Shown piece after piece: positions 24,901 through 37,087 of a DNA stretch of 64,000 nucleotides. The notes under the pieces are model-generated. The model was not told where the DNA came from. It saw only the letters and a list, made by a program, of their open reading frames with translations, and ran no database searches. Numbering within the stretch: the first letter of the stretch is position 1; the number at the start of each line of letters is the position of its first letter. Made by a program: the position numbers and the translations under genes. The stretch comes from Eustoma russellianum (taxonomy: Eukaryota > Streptophyta > Magnoliopsida > Gentianales > Gentianaceae): positions 16,588,516-16,652,515 of the forward strand of contig AP025066.1 of NCBI GenBank assembly GCA_036186865.1, read 5' to 3'.

Positions 24901-25616
24901 ATGCGGGAAAACGTGTATACTCAGTTGTATATGATGGTGTATTCATTTTGTGAGTTGGAGACAAGTGGACCAACCAAAAAGGAGTTAGTTGGCAAAATTG
25001 CCAACTTGGAAAATTCAAAAAGTGCCCAACGACTATGGCCTTTCTTGGTGTATTTTCAGCAGATTTTTGAAGTCAAATGAAGACATCACATTTCCTATTA
25101 TGGGCTTGAAGTTGGGGATAATTTGGTGGTATTATCTTTTCTTATTTTATTAAGAAAAATCAAAAAGATTTTTTGGAAAATGGACAGTAGCCAACGGCTA
25201 CTTACTAGACTTTGGAGCTGAATTTTTGATTTGAAAAGTAAAAGCTCACATGCCTATGAGTTAAGTATAGTGTGGTGTGACGTTAACGTACGTACGTAAA
25301 ATATATAACGTGTCGGTAGTACGTTGGAATACATGTGTATGTGCCTTTATTTAAAAAATCTGAAAATAATATAGTGTATATATATATATGGCGTGTGAAT
25401 TAAATGTGGGGAGGAGGAGAAGACTTTCCTTCCTTGGCCTTGTTGCCTTTGTGCCTTTTCCAAATTAATCTTCCTTTAATGAACTACTTAGTTTATTAAA
25501 CTAAGTACTTCACTTAATGAACTAATTTAGTTCATTAATGGTGGCACCTGAAAATAGTATAAACACAACAAATGTTCGCCATATGATGTAAGCTTTAATG
25601 CTTCATGGCTCGTTAG
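21916..25616 (-). repeat. Outer A 5' LTR, interrupted by inner A
   Basis: Aligns with 13584-16567 but carries 820 extra bases at 24436-25255. It is cut after GCTCGTTAG at 25616 by inner A. Its final part (equivalent of about 16428-16567) is not found to the right of the nested cluster and was presumably deleted. Confidence 0.85.
24436..25255. other. 820-bp extra segment in the outer A 5' LTR
   Basis: The other A LTRs read ACTCATAAATATGAGTTAAG across this point; here 820 bp lie between ACTCATAAAT and ATGAGTTAAG. No direct target duplication, no terminal inverted repeat and no Helitron-type ends were found. It contains a 102-codon AT-rich open frame (24501-24809) with no recognisable domain, and GCCAACGGCTAC-like sequence reminiscent of other copia LTRs. 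Origin not recognised. Confidence 0.7.
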
Positions 25617-28590
25617 TGTAGGATCTGCAAGGCACCACTAGAAGGGGGGGGGTTGAATAGGTGGTGCGGAAAATATGGTTTTTAAAATTTCTTTAAACCT
25701 AACCAATTCAAGTTCTGAAAACAGATTCTGTTTTCAGGACCAGTTTTAAAACGTTTTAAAAACTAGGTTAGAGGTCTCCAAAAATTATGAAATTTTGAGA
25801 GAACTTAGCCTCAGATGTTGTGAGGGTCCCCTAAAAATTTCAAATCAAAATTCAACCTTTAACCCCTTCAAAAACCGTTGGCACTCAGATTGTGCAAATC
25901 TGCCAGAAACGGTAGATGGTTTTGAAAAATTAATTCCTATTTGTGTGAATGTCCAAATGATCTGAAAATTTGACCAATAACTCTTCACACACTATTTAAA
26001 TGGGTTGAAACAGTTTTTGAAAATTCTTTTGGGAAGTAGGTCAAATACACCCAAAGTCTCAACCTTTGCAAGTCTGAAAATCAGACTGCACTAGTCTCAG
26101 AACTTTTGATGTTTGGATGACTTATACTTGTCCAAAAGGGTTGAAACTTGTGCCAAATTAACCCTAGAACGTTTATGTATGTTTCTGGAAATTTTTATAA
26201 TTTTTAGAAAACGTTACTATTTTTGCGAACGTGAAAATATGAGTAAACAGCGCAGAAACTGAAACGTAAATGCAGAAAGTAAAAATTGCACCAAGAATTT
26301 TATACTGGTTCGGTTATAAACAACCTACTCCAGTCTTCAAGGAACACCTTCCTTGGTTCACACTAATTTCACACACGCAGTACACCTTACCGCAGGGTTG
26401 ATAGAGTTACACCTTAACTCCAACCCTTTACAAACCTTGTATTGTGAGTACAATTTGCACGAACACCACCACCTCGCTAGAATGAAGATTGATCACACCT
26501 TGATCAATCTTGTACAATGATGAATGAATGGTGGTTTCTATGAAGCCTATTCAAGGATGAAAGAAGTAAAGTACAATAGGCTTTTTACAAGAAGAAGAAA
26601 GAAAGAAAGTGTAGGAGAAGAAAGCTTTTGCACTTTGATCACTTTTGAATATGATTCTTGGTTTGTTTTGTTTTTTTCTCTTCCTTTTATCATTCCAGCC
26701 GTCCACCCTCTTCTCCCCTCTTGAAACTTTCCTTTTAATTGCTTGAGAGAGTGTGAGACATCATGGTGACAACATTTGCTTACTTGGCATCACTTGGACC
26801 ATCATTTAGTCATTGCTTACTTGGCACCTTTTGATTGGCTCATTGTTGTCATCATTTGATGACATGGATATTCTGAAAAAAACACTAAAACATGCCAAAT
26901 AATCAATTATCAAATCATGCCAAAATAGTCACAATATGTCATAAAGTTTGAGACACAAAAATCTCTTCTTCCATCTCAAAAATCGGCCATATCAATAGTT
27001 AATGCTGAAATTTTCAGCATTTACCATGAGATAAATAATATTTCTTCCATTTTTCTTTGAATTTCTTCCATAAAAATACAACCATATTTAAGGCAAGTCT
27101 TGCTACAAGATTGAGAATGAATTTGGACACCAAAAGGGATGAAATTCGGCCACACCATTTCACACATGCTGAAAAATTTCAGCATGTGTGATATAAAGAA
27201 TATCACACTTAATACAATTCAAATCATTTCCATAACTCTTTGATTTATTCCTTAATGAAAAATTGCAAAATATCTTCCTTAATATGAAGAAATCCACATA
27301 GTGTGACATGCTGAAATTTTCAGCATGTGACATAAGAGAGGTGTATGTTGAAAACTTACCTTTTGTAGCTTCTCTCTTTGATTCATCAACATTGTATGAT
27401 TGATTCTTGACCAATCAACATGCCAACAAGGCTCCACATGTGCTCCATCAGCTGTAGGTGGCGTTGAGAAGTGTATACATGTGCTGAAATTTATTTTTGC
27501 TAACTTTGAAAAATAGTGCACATTTAATAACACACATGTAATATTCCAATCAGCCCTTAATTTAATTTTCTAGAACACTTTAAGATGTATATTATATGTA
27601 AAAAGTGTCTAGATACGTGCCACATCATGTTCAAGAAAAACGTTCCATGTCAAGTGCGTAGAAAACCGAATTTTCGATATTTATCGATTACCCGATTTTT
27701 CTCTAATTTAAATTCCAACTTTTGCACATGCTATATATTATGTTATACATAATATATAATATATACTTTAATTTCAGCACTTGGCTGATTTAAAGTGGTA
27801 CCATAAACATGTGACAAAAATAAAATTGGAATCTTCACATTTTGGCCTAAATGTGGGATGATTTGTGTGTGCCAACATGGAAAGTATTTTGTCTCAATAT
27901 ACAGTGTATGGCACGAAATTTTAATAAATTTTGATGTATATGGGCTGGCCATTTATTTATGGCAAGTACGTGACACGTTGGCGAAGTTTCGGTATCGCCC
28001 GATACGACAAATTTCGGTTTAGAACCTTTTATCGTGTCGTATTTAATTTGTCATCACCATATCTTATATCATATGATATAAGATCTGAATACTCATAAAT
28101 ATGAGTTAAGTATAGTGGTGTGACGTAAACGTACGTTCGTAAGATATATAACGTGTCGATAGTACGTTGGAAACATGTGTATGTGCCTTTTAAAAAAATC
28201 TGAAAATATAGTTATATATAAAATGGCGTGTGAATTGATGTGGGGAGGAGGAGAGAACTTTCCTTCCATAGCCATGTTGCCTTCATGTCTTTTCCAAATG
28301 CATCTTCCTTTAATGAACTACTTAGTTTATTAAACTAAGTACTTCACTTAATGAACTACTTTAGTTCATTAATTGTGGCACCTGAAAATAGTATAAACTC
28401 AACAAATGTTCGCCATATGATGTAAGCTTTAAAGCTTCATGGCTCGTTAGTCGGCAACATAATATATAAGCTAAATAAGGCAAGTTATCATGCATACATG
28501 TACACTTGTGTATATATATATATAACGTTAATATATAATATATAATTCAAATTTCTTTATTTTGAAATCACTCAAACCCTCATTTCTACA
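25617..28590 (-). repeat. Inner A 3' LTR
   Basis: Complete 2974-bp LTR: TGTAGGATCTGC at 25617 and …TTTCTACA at 28590. Palindromes GCTGAAAWTTTCAGC recur at about 27002, 27168 and 27309. The 820-bp segment of the outer right LTR is absent here. The preceding five bases GTTAG would be the TSD, but the right copy is deleted. Confidence 0.88.
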
Positions 28591-28838
28591 ATCTCCCCCT
28601 TTTGATGATTTTCAAAATAACTAGTGTACATGATTTAAGTGTTATCTCTCCCCTTGAATTATGCACAGATTTGAAATTTGAATTTCGAATTTCAAATCCG
28701 GCTCCCCCTTGATTCATGCAATTAGGATCAATCAGTGATCTCTCTCCCCTCTCAAATCATGCTTCTCTCTCCCCTTTATTTTGGAAAGTTAATCAAAAGA
28801 TTCCTGTCAAAAAGGAAAGTAAATCAAATGATATCGCA
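28591..28838 (-). other. Inner A polypurine tract and flanking purine tracts
   Basis: PPT AAAAGGGGGAGAT (minus) at 28591-28603, followed upstream by further GGGGAGAGA-type tracts at about 28643, 28700 and 28739-28780 before the RNase H stop. Confidence 0.75.
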
Positions 28839-31800
28839 TTAAATCACATCAACAGGAAGCATGCCTAATTTAGAACGGAGAGATTCAAATGTGGCTTGAT
28901 TTAAGGCCTTTGTAAATATATCCGCTACTTGTGATTCTGTGCGTACGTGATCTATGACAATATTACCATTGTTAACGTGATCACGAAGAAAATGATAGCG
29001 AACTTCTATATGCTTAGCCTTAGAGTGTAATACGGGGTTCTTAGACAAATTTATTGCACTCATACTATCACAATATATAGGAATTTTATCTACGGTAATT
29101 CCAAAGTCCGAAAGTTGTTGTTTATCCACAACAACTGTGTGCAACAAAGGCTAAGAGCCATATACTCAGCCTCAGTAGTGGACAAAGCAACACTTGCTTG
29201 CTTTTTGGAAAACCATGAAATAAGGGAATTTCCTATAAATTGGCAAGTTCCGCTCGTGCTTTTTCTATCTATTTTGCAGCCACCATAATCTGCATCAGTG
29301 TAAGCATGTAAGTCGAATGTAGAATCCTTATCGTACCAAATACCTAAGGTGGGCGTGTGCTTAATATAGCGGAATATTCTTTTTACCGCATTTAAGTGTG
29401 ACACCTTAGGTTGACTTTGAAAACGAGCACACATGCATACGCTAAACATGATGTCAGGCCTACTAGCAGTTAAATATAGTAAAGAACCTATCATAGATCG
29501 ATATAATCCATTATCAATCTTTACCATGTTCATCTTTGTCTAATTTAGTAGTGACACTCATAGGCGTGGGGGATGGTTTCAAATTTTCAAAATTGAACTT
29601 CTTGATCATGTCGTTTACGTACTTAGCTTGGCTTATATGAATTCCTTTACTCGTTTGCTTAATCTGCAAGCCAAGAAAATAATTAAGTTCACCAACCATA
29701 GACATTTCAAATTCAGCTTTCATACAATTTTCAAAATCCTTAACGAGTCTATGTGAGGTAGAACCAAAAATAATGTCATCTACGTAAATTTGAATAATAA
29801 GTAAATCTGATTTTTCTTGTTTCAAAAATAGTGTACTATCTATAGTACCACGTTTAAAATTATTTTCTAAAAGAAAAGTAGCAAAACGATCATACCATGC
29901 TCTAGGCGCTTGCTTTAGTCCATATAGTGCCTTCTTTATTTGTACACGTGATCAGGATGTTTCAAATCTTCAAAACCGGGTGGTTGCTTCACGTATACTT
30001 CTTCTTGTATAAATCCATTTAGAAAAGCACTTTTGACGTCCATTTGATACAATTTAAAATCTTTCATGCAAGCAATAGCAAGTAAGAGTCGTATGGCTTC
30101 TAAACGTGCTACGGGTGCAAATGTTTCATCGTAGTCTATTCCTTCTTCTTGATTATATCCTTGAGCTACGAGTCTTGCTTTATTTCTAACGACCTTTCCT
30201 TCTTCATTCATTTTGTTCCTAAATACCCACTTTGTGCCTATTATTGTCTTATCTTGTGGTCGTGGCACTAAATCCCATACATCATTTCTAACGAATTGAT
30301 TAAGTTCGTCATGCATAGCATCAATCCAAGATGAATCACTCAAAGCATCATGCACATTTTAGGCTCAATTTCAGAAATCATAGCATGAAATTCATTTATT
30401 TCATCCGAAGTGATTCTTCTACGTGGTCGCACACCGTGAGTGATGTCGCCTATGATGAGATCATGTGGGTGATCTCTATGCCATCTTGGTTGATTATTTT
30501 CTAAGTTATCATGCATTTCTATATGATCATGCATTTCTAGTGTTTCATTCATCTCATGCATATCAAAAGAATTTTCTTCATCCAAAACGGGTTTCAAATC
30601 AAAGTCATCATATTCCTTTTCTTTATCAACCTCTCCAAATTCATTGAATTTAACATGAATAGATTCTATGATTTGTCTAGTGAGAGGATCATAACATCTA
30701 TATGCTTTTGAATTTATGGAATACCCAATAAAAATGCACTCAATCGATTTGGATTCAAATTTATCTAAGTTATTTTGTATTCAAGACAAAACATTTGCAT
30801 CCAAACACACGAAAATAATCTATCTTAGGCATGCGATCATTCAAAATTTCGTAAGGCGTCTTGTTTATTTTCTTTCTTATAGATAGGCGATTTACAATAT
30901 AGCATGCACAATTTACGGCTTCCGCCCACAGAAATCTAGGTAATTTATTTTCGCAAAGCATAGTTCTAGCGATTTCTTGTAGTGTGCGATTCTTTCTTTC
31001 TACTACTCCATTTAATTGTGGAGTTCTAGGTGGCGAAAACTCATGTTTAATTCCTTTTTCTTCACAGAATGAAATCATCTCTTTATTTTTAAACTCACCG
31101 CCTCTATCGCTTCTTATTCTTTTCACATTTACGCCGTATTGATTTTCAAGTTGTTTAATTAATTTAGCGATTTCTACGGCGCTATCATCCTTATGTGCAA
31201 GAAATAAAGTCCAAGTATAACGAGAAAAGTCATCAACAATTACACATGCATAGTGACGCCCACCAAGGCTTGTAGTACGACTAGGACCAAACAAATCGAT
31301 ATGCAATAGTTCTAGTATTCTAGTCGTGCTTATCTCATTTTTAGGCTTAAGTGACTCACGTGTTTGTTTGCCTTTTATGCAAGATTCACACAACTGAAAG
31401 TTGTCTAAATCAAGCTTAGGCAATCCCCGTACTAGGTTCTTTGTTGCAATTTTTCTAGTGTAGAAATACCTATGTGTCCTAAACGTCTATGCCACAAATT
31501 CACATTGGGTTCATTTGACATAAAACATTTAACTTTGGCATCTACTACATCATCCATAGATAGTGTGAATATATTCCTTCACGTTTTTTTTAAAACAGTT
31601 TCTCCATTTTATTTATTATATTACAGTAAGGGTGAGTAAAACACACATTGAAACCATTGTCAACAAATTGCGAAATACTAAGAAGATTGTAAGATAAGTT
31701 GCTTACCAAAAACACGTTGGAGATTTGAAGTGTATCCGGGTTTCCAATCGTACCTTTACCAATGATCTTGCCTTCATTGTTGTCTCCAAAGGTCACGGAT

Positions 31801-31922
31801 CCGCCTTTTGTGACCTTCTTTAATTTGGAGAAGAGGCTCGGGTCACCTGTCATGTGCCTCGAGCAACCACTGTCAAGGAACCACTTTATTGATATGTCTT
31901 TTGATGAGTGGTCTCCCTGCAA
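28839..31922 (-). pseudogene. Inner A pol, frameshifted
   Basis: The domain set is the same as in outer A. A protease with WFLDSGCSRHMTGD lies near 31885. An integrase core sits in one 217-codon frame (30770-31423) with HIDLFGPSRTTSL, VDDFSRYTW, SDRGGEF and NGVVERKNRTL. RT follows at 29936-30355 (TFAPVARLEAIR, MDVKSAFLNG) and at 29514-29825 (IYVDDIIFGS). RNase H occupies 28839-29533 in two overlapping frames. At least six breaks are visible, for example a lost base near 29938, a lost CG near 29517 and a lost base near 29122. Some sites that are broken here are intact in outer A and the reverse. All catalytic motifs are retained. Confidence 0.87.
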
Positions 31923-31977
31923 TGTAAAAAGGTGATTTAGGTACCCTTTTAATTTTGGGTCCTTTCGAGTTAGTTAA

Positions 31978-33882
31978 TCACCTTTTAGTAAAGGTACCTT
32001 TCGGTACCCATACTTGGGTGATCCTTCTCGGTCTATCAAATGGCAAGAAAGTAGATGAAGGTGCGACATAGTATACATGTGGTGCATGTACTTTGGGTCT
32101 TTGCCCAAGGACTCCCCTATACTCATGTATGAAGGACGTTTGTGATATGTCCTTGTGTGGTGTGCGTGGTGCGTGGATGATATGTATTCCGTGTATGCAT
32201 TGATCTCTTCTTCTCATATCTATATGGTACAACATTATATTTCACATGATATGAGGGAGTGGGGCGTGTGGAAGGGGGTGCTTTTGCGTCATCTTAGACG
32301 CCACTTGATGCTTAGGGGTGTCTACCTTTTTAGACACAACAAACTTGGTTGGTTTGGTTGATACTTCGTTAGTATCAACGTACCCCAATCCAGTTTTGTC
32401 ACTGTCATGCTTTTGCGATAATATGATGCGATGCAGCATGTTTGACCCTGTATCGAATTGTTTCATCATTTCTCTAAATCTGTATTCCTTGATTTCAAAT
32501 TTGAAATCTCGGATTTCATTTCATTATTTTGAGAAGTTAATGATGAGATCTCGGTTTTTAATGCAGTGATGGCACATGAAGACTCTTTCTTTGAATCGCT
32601 TAATTGAGCGACAAGATTCTCGTTAGAAGATTCTAACAGTTTCTTGTCTTCAATTAAACGTTTCTTTTCTTTTGCGAGAGTCTTAGTAAATTTATGTAAC
32701 TCAAGATATTGACTAAATAAATCATCGTAAGAAGGTTCAGAGTCAGAGTCAGAGTCAGATGATACCTCATTAGACGCCTTTGAAGCGAAGCAAACTTGAG
32801 CGGTCTCCTCTTCGGTCTCAGTTTCAGAGTCTGATGAGTCACTCCATGTGGAGGCCTTTAGTGCACGTTTCCTTTGTTTAGGATCTGAGACGGGTCTATT
32901 TTTGTTCCGCTCCTTGTCAGGGTACTTATTAGTTTGCTTTTCTTTGTTTGGGCAGTCATATGATAAGTGTCCGAGTTTGCCGCATTCATAACATTTAATG
33001 TCCTTATCATTTGACTTGTTTTTATTTCTCTTAGATGTAGTGCCCTTGTTTTTATTTCTAAATGATTTTCTCATGAATCTTCTTAGTCCTTTTGCCAATA
33101 GAATTAAGTCATCATTATCCGATTCGGAATCACTATCTATGATCGGAGGGAGGGGAGACGTATTCATTTGATTTAAAAGCAATTGTCTTACCTTGTTTGG
33201 TTGATTCCGATTTCCGAATAATGAGTTTGTTTTCATACACTTTTAGTGAACCAATGAGTTCTTCCATTTTTATTGACTTAGTCTCCTTGCTTTCTTCTAT
33301 GGCAGTCACTTTAGGATCCCATTCTGAAGGGAGGCTCCGTAGGACTTTCTGTACTTTTTCCTGCGTTGTAAAGGCCTTACCAAGAGACTCAAGAGAGTAG
33401 ATGTTAGTCAAACGAAGATCCATATCAACAATTGACTCATTAGGCAACAACTTGAAAGACTCAAGAGTAGACATAAGCATATTAATTTTAGACTCTTTGA
33501 CTTGACTCGTGCCTTCGTGTTTCATTTCTAAGATTCTCCACATTTCTTGTGCACTCGAACAATTGGACACATAACTAGACTCACTCTTACTTAAGCCATT
33601 TAAGAGTAATTGCATGGCCTTAGCATTCATACTCAGTTTCTTTTTGTCTTCACTAGTATAGTCTTGTCTCGTTTTAATTACTTCTAGTGTGACTCCATCT
33701 ACAATGGACAATTTAGACGGGACATATGGACCATCTTCAATTATTGACCAAAGGTCTATGTCTATAGCCATAAGAAATAATTTCATCCTAAGTTTCCATT
33801 GAATAAAAGACTCACCGTCAAAGAGTGGAGGCCTTTGGCTTGACATACCTTCTTGTTCGGTTTTGAGATTTGTGGATGCCAT
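31978..33882 (-). pseudogene. Inner A gag, frameshifted
   Basis: The start is ATG 33882 (MASTNLKTEQEG), 38 nt from the PBS. Residues 1-240 hold the capsid-like region (PLFDGESFIQWKLRMKLFL, later VQKVLRSLPSEWDPKVTAI). A 5-nt deletion near 33140 shifts the frame into the zinc-knuckle part (CYECGKLGHLSYDCP, then a Ser/Asp/Glu-rich stretch and a coiled coil). At 32466-32468 a TGA overlaps ATGATG of the following frame (MMKQFDTGSNML, KTGLGYVDTNEV), which continues past a TGA at 32242 to 31978 (VWVPKGTFTKR). The overlap is shared with outer A and so predates both insertions. Confidence 0.83.
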
Positions 33883-33919
33883 CTCACTGAATCGTTGGAT
33901 TCCTTGTCGTGAGTATTCC

Positions 33920-33931
33920 GCTCTGATACCA
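33920..33931 (-). other. Inner A primer-binding site
   Basis: Minus-strand TGGTATCAGAGC two bases from the 5' LTR at 33934. Matches initiator tRNA-Met, as in outer A, B, the LARD and G2. Confidence 0.88.
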
Positions 33932-33933
33932 CT

Positions 33934-35107
33934 TGAAGGATCTGCAAGGCACCACTAGAAGGGGGGGGGTTGAATAGGTGGTGCGGAAAATATGGTTTTT
34001 AAAATTTCTTTAAACCTAACCAATTCAAGTTCTGAAAACAGATTCTGTTTTCAGGACCAGTTTTAAAACGTTTTAAAACTAGGTTAGAGGTCTCCAAAAA
34101 TTATGAAATTTTGAGAGAACTTAGCCTCAGATGTTGTGAGGGTCCCCTAAAAATTTCAAATCAAAATTCAACCTTTAACCCCTTCAAAAACCGTTGGCAC
34201 TCAGATTGTGCAAATCTGCCAGAAACGGTAGATGGTTTTGAAAAATTAATTCCTATTTGTGTGAATGTCCAAATGATCTGAAAATTTGACCAATAACTCT
34301 TCACACACTATATTAAATGGGTTGAAACAGTTTTTGAAAATTCTTTTGGGAAGTAGGTCAAATACACCCAAAGTCTCAACCTTTGCAAGTCTGAAAATCA
34401 GACTGCACTAGTCTCAGAACTTTTGATGTTTGGATGACTTATACTTGTCCAAAAGGGTTGAAACTTGTGCCAAATTAACCCTAGAACGTTTATGTATGTT
34501 TCTGGAAATTTTATAATTTTTAGAAAACGTTTACTATTTTGCGAACGTGAAAATATGAGTAAACAGCGCAGAAACTGAAACGTAAATGCAGAAAGTAAAT
34601 TGCACCAAGAATTTTATACTGGTTCGGTTATAAACAACCTACTCCAGTCTTCAAGGAACACCTTCCTTGGTTCACACTAATTTCACACACGCAGTACACC
34701 TTACCGCAGGGTTGATAGAGTTACACCTTAACTCCAACCCTTTACAAACCTTGTATTGTGAGTACAATTTGCACGAACACCACCACCTCGCTAGAATGAA
34801 GATTGATCACACCTTGATCAATCTTGTACAATGATGAATGGTGGTTTCTATGAAGCCTATTCAAGGATGAAAGAAGTAAAGTACAATAGGCTTTTACAAG
34901 AGAAGAAAGAAAGAAAGTGTAGGAGAAGAAAGCTTTTGCACTTTGATCACTTTCAATATGATTCTTGGCCTTGTTTTGTTTGTTCTTCTCTTCCCTTTTA
35001 TGACATTCCAGCCGTCCACTATACCTCTTCTCCCTCTTGAAACTTTCCTTTTAATTGCTTGAGAGAGTGTGAGACATCATGGTGACAACATTTTGCTTAC
35101 TTGGCAT
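33934..35107 (-). repeat. Inner A 5' LTR, part before copia B
   Basis: Near-identical to 25617-26795 of the left LTR (both have ATAGGTGGTGCGG). It is cut by copia B at GGCAT (35103-35107) and resumes for only ~18 bp after the second GGCAT (45065-45082, CACTCCATTGGACCATCA) before the deletion junction. Confidence 0.87.
35103..35107. repeat. Target-site duplication GGCAT of copia B, left copy
   Basis: GGCAT precedes the B LTR at 35108; the matching GGCAT is at 45060-45064 directly after the other B LTR. The interrupted A LTR reads …CTTGGCATCAC… in the intact copy at about 26793. Confidence 0.92.
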
Positions 35108-36422
35108 TGTAAGGTCCGAATACACTCTAGAGGGGGGGGGGGTGAATAGAGTGTTTGGCTCTTTTGCGGAATTTTCTTGTTTTTCTCAACTCAAGAAGAT
35201 ATTCAAAATCAGAGCAAGAATTGGAGATGAGAGACAATGAAAGAGTACACCGGATATAGAGTGGTTCGAATCGTAAATGATTCTACTCCACTACCACTTT
35301 GTTTCCAAAGTGGATTTTCAACAACTACTCTTCTTATTATGAACAGTAAGAACAATTACAGCAACACTTACACTAACACTTTACTGTAAGCAACAACAAC
35401 AGCAACTTCTTGCACAACACACTTGTGCAACTACAACAACTACAGCTCTTAGCAAGAACAACTTCTTGCTTCCTCACAACTTCAACAAAAGTTCTCTCAA
35501 GAACTTCTCACAATGGGTTGAAGATATATGGTAAGGTTCACACTTTCTCACAAGTCTAAGCACAAGCTAGAGATCAAATATTTATGGTTCCTCTTGTGCT
35601 TGACTCTCTTTCTCTCAATATACAAACAATGAAGATCAAAGAAAGCTAAACAAGCTTTAAACAAATTTACAAGTATGAGAGAAATATACAACAATGTAAA
35701 ATGAAGCTAGATGATGTTGAAAGTGTGTAATTGCTTCATCCAAGCCTCCTCTATTTATAGATGAAGTTCACCACGTTTTTGAGGCTCTCCACCAAGTCTT
35801 CATCTTCAAAAATGTCAAGACAATGCCAAAATAGTCTCTAGCCACCCTAAGGAGTGATTTGATCTTGGATAGCCACCCTAGAGAATCTTAGACAGCTTGC
35901 AATAGTCAAGGAAGCATGTAACAAGTTGAGTTAAAGTCCACAAGAAATTTGAAGAAGATTGGAAAGAGAAAACCTTGAAAATCAACCTTGGATTTTATTC
36001 TAACGTTCAAAAAATTTGAACTCTGGAGGACATCGATCGATCGAAGTCCCTGGAAGGGAGAGATCGATGTCCTCAGATCCTACATCGATCGATCGAAGTC
36101 CTGGGTGGGAGAGATCGATGTCCTCAGATCCTACATCGATCGATCGATGTCCAGGATGGGAGAGATCGATGTCCTCAGATCCTACATCGATCGATCGAAG
36201 TCCAAGGAGGGAGAGATCGATGTATTCAGATCTTAATCGATCGATCGATGTCAATGACATCGATCGATCGATGTCTCCTTCCTTGAGAGATCGATGTCCT
36301 TTTTGAATTCCAATCTTAACCATCTAATATTTATCATCATTTTCCATCATGCATCAAATTAAAACATAATTCTAACTCATTCAAAACATCTTTTCATCAT
36401 CAAAACACTTTGCAACTTAACA
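35108..36422 (-). repeat. Copia B 3' LTR
   Basis: 1315 bp; plus-strand ends TGTAAGGTCC and …CAACTTAACA. It contains the ATCGAT palindrome array at 36031-36300. Compared with the right LTR, a block of about 20 bp near 36325-36345 is non-homologous while the rest matches closely. Confidence 0.92.
36031..36300. repeat. 51-bp tandem repeat with ATCGAT palindromes (B 3' LTR)
   Basis: Units begin at 36031, 36083, 36134, 36185 and 36236 (period 51-52). Each holds CATCGATCGATCGA(A/T)GTCC, a short variable purine stretch and GAGAGATCGATGTCCTCAG. The last part is the perfect palindrome GACATCGATCGATCGATGTC at 36256-36275. In the sense of the element the array lies early in the LTR, that is, in the U3/promoter part. 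Because 51 is a multiple of three the array is open in several frames on both strands; I do not call those frames genes. The same array is at 44666-44935 in the right LTR. Confidence 0.9.
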
Positions 36423-37087
36423 ATCTCCCCCTTTTTGATGATTTCAAAACAACAATTCAAAAGATGTTTTTACATGATTCTTTTTCAACTAAGCTTGATA
36501 TTTTACAGCTCCCCCTTAGTTCACGCTCCCCCTCAACTTATGCATCATGTTTCATATGTAAAGATATCAAAGAACTTCATGTCATGTCAAACCAAATTCA
36601 TCTTATCAAGCTAAGCTAAGTGTTAATAACCAAATAAGTCTAGCCATGCTTAACCAAACCTTATCAAAATTTTCAACCATTTTTGCAAGAACATGCTATA
36701 CACGTGTTGATGCCCAATCATGCTTGCCAACAATATCCAACCAAAAAAAAAATTTCAACTAGCATGCCCAATATATCATTAACTCATATGCCAAAATCTT
36801 GCCAAAACTATACATGCCAAAACAATAGCAAACCATGATCAACTAGTATTCAAAAAAATCTCTCATATTATGCCATAGCCATGATTAACTAGCATGCCAC
36901 AAATCATACCTTATATTATGCCATCATGCTAAAAACTATAACATACCAACATTCTTCTCCCCCTTTTTGAAATCAACAAAAAGAGATATCAAACGAGAAT
37001 GTAAATACCATCAAGAAATATCAAGTTTTGAGATACAAACGTAAACTCAAACTTTTCAAAATACGTAAACCACTAGGAAAGAGAGAG
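36423..37087 (-). other. Copia B 3' untranslated region with polypurine tracts
   Basis: Directly beside the LTR is the PPT (minus AAAAAGGGGGAGATTG). Further purine tracts occur at about 36508-36540 and 36955-36970. Between them the sequence is AT-rich with repeated ATGCCA/CATGCC words and no gene-like frame. Confidence 0.75.

Larger units (their letters stand above)
13584..25616 (-). mobile_element. Copia 'outer A' (SIRE-like), degenerate
   Basis: Minus-strand Ty1/copia element with 3-kb LTRs: left (3') 13584-16567, internal 16568-21915, right (5') from 21916. It is inserted in the LARD 5' LTR. The right LTR is cut at 25616 by inner A and its last ~140 bp are lost. Large LTRs, DSGCSRHMTGD protease, an AAAAGGGGGAGAT polypurine tract and a C-terminally extended gag resemble the SIRE/Maximus lineage (inference). 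The two LTRs share ATAGATGGTGCGG near their ends, which distinguishes them from the inner A pair (ATAGGTGGTGCGG). Confidence 0.85.

Noticed and set aside
35988..36323. Three overlapping frames of 82-107 codons with 17-residue peptide repeats (also at 44622-44921)
   Set aside because: The 51-bp repeat unit is a multiple of three, so it opens several frames on both strands; it is LTR sequence.
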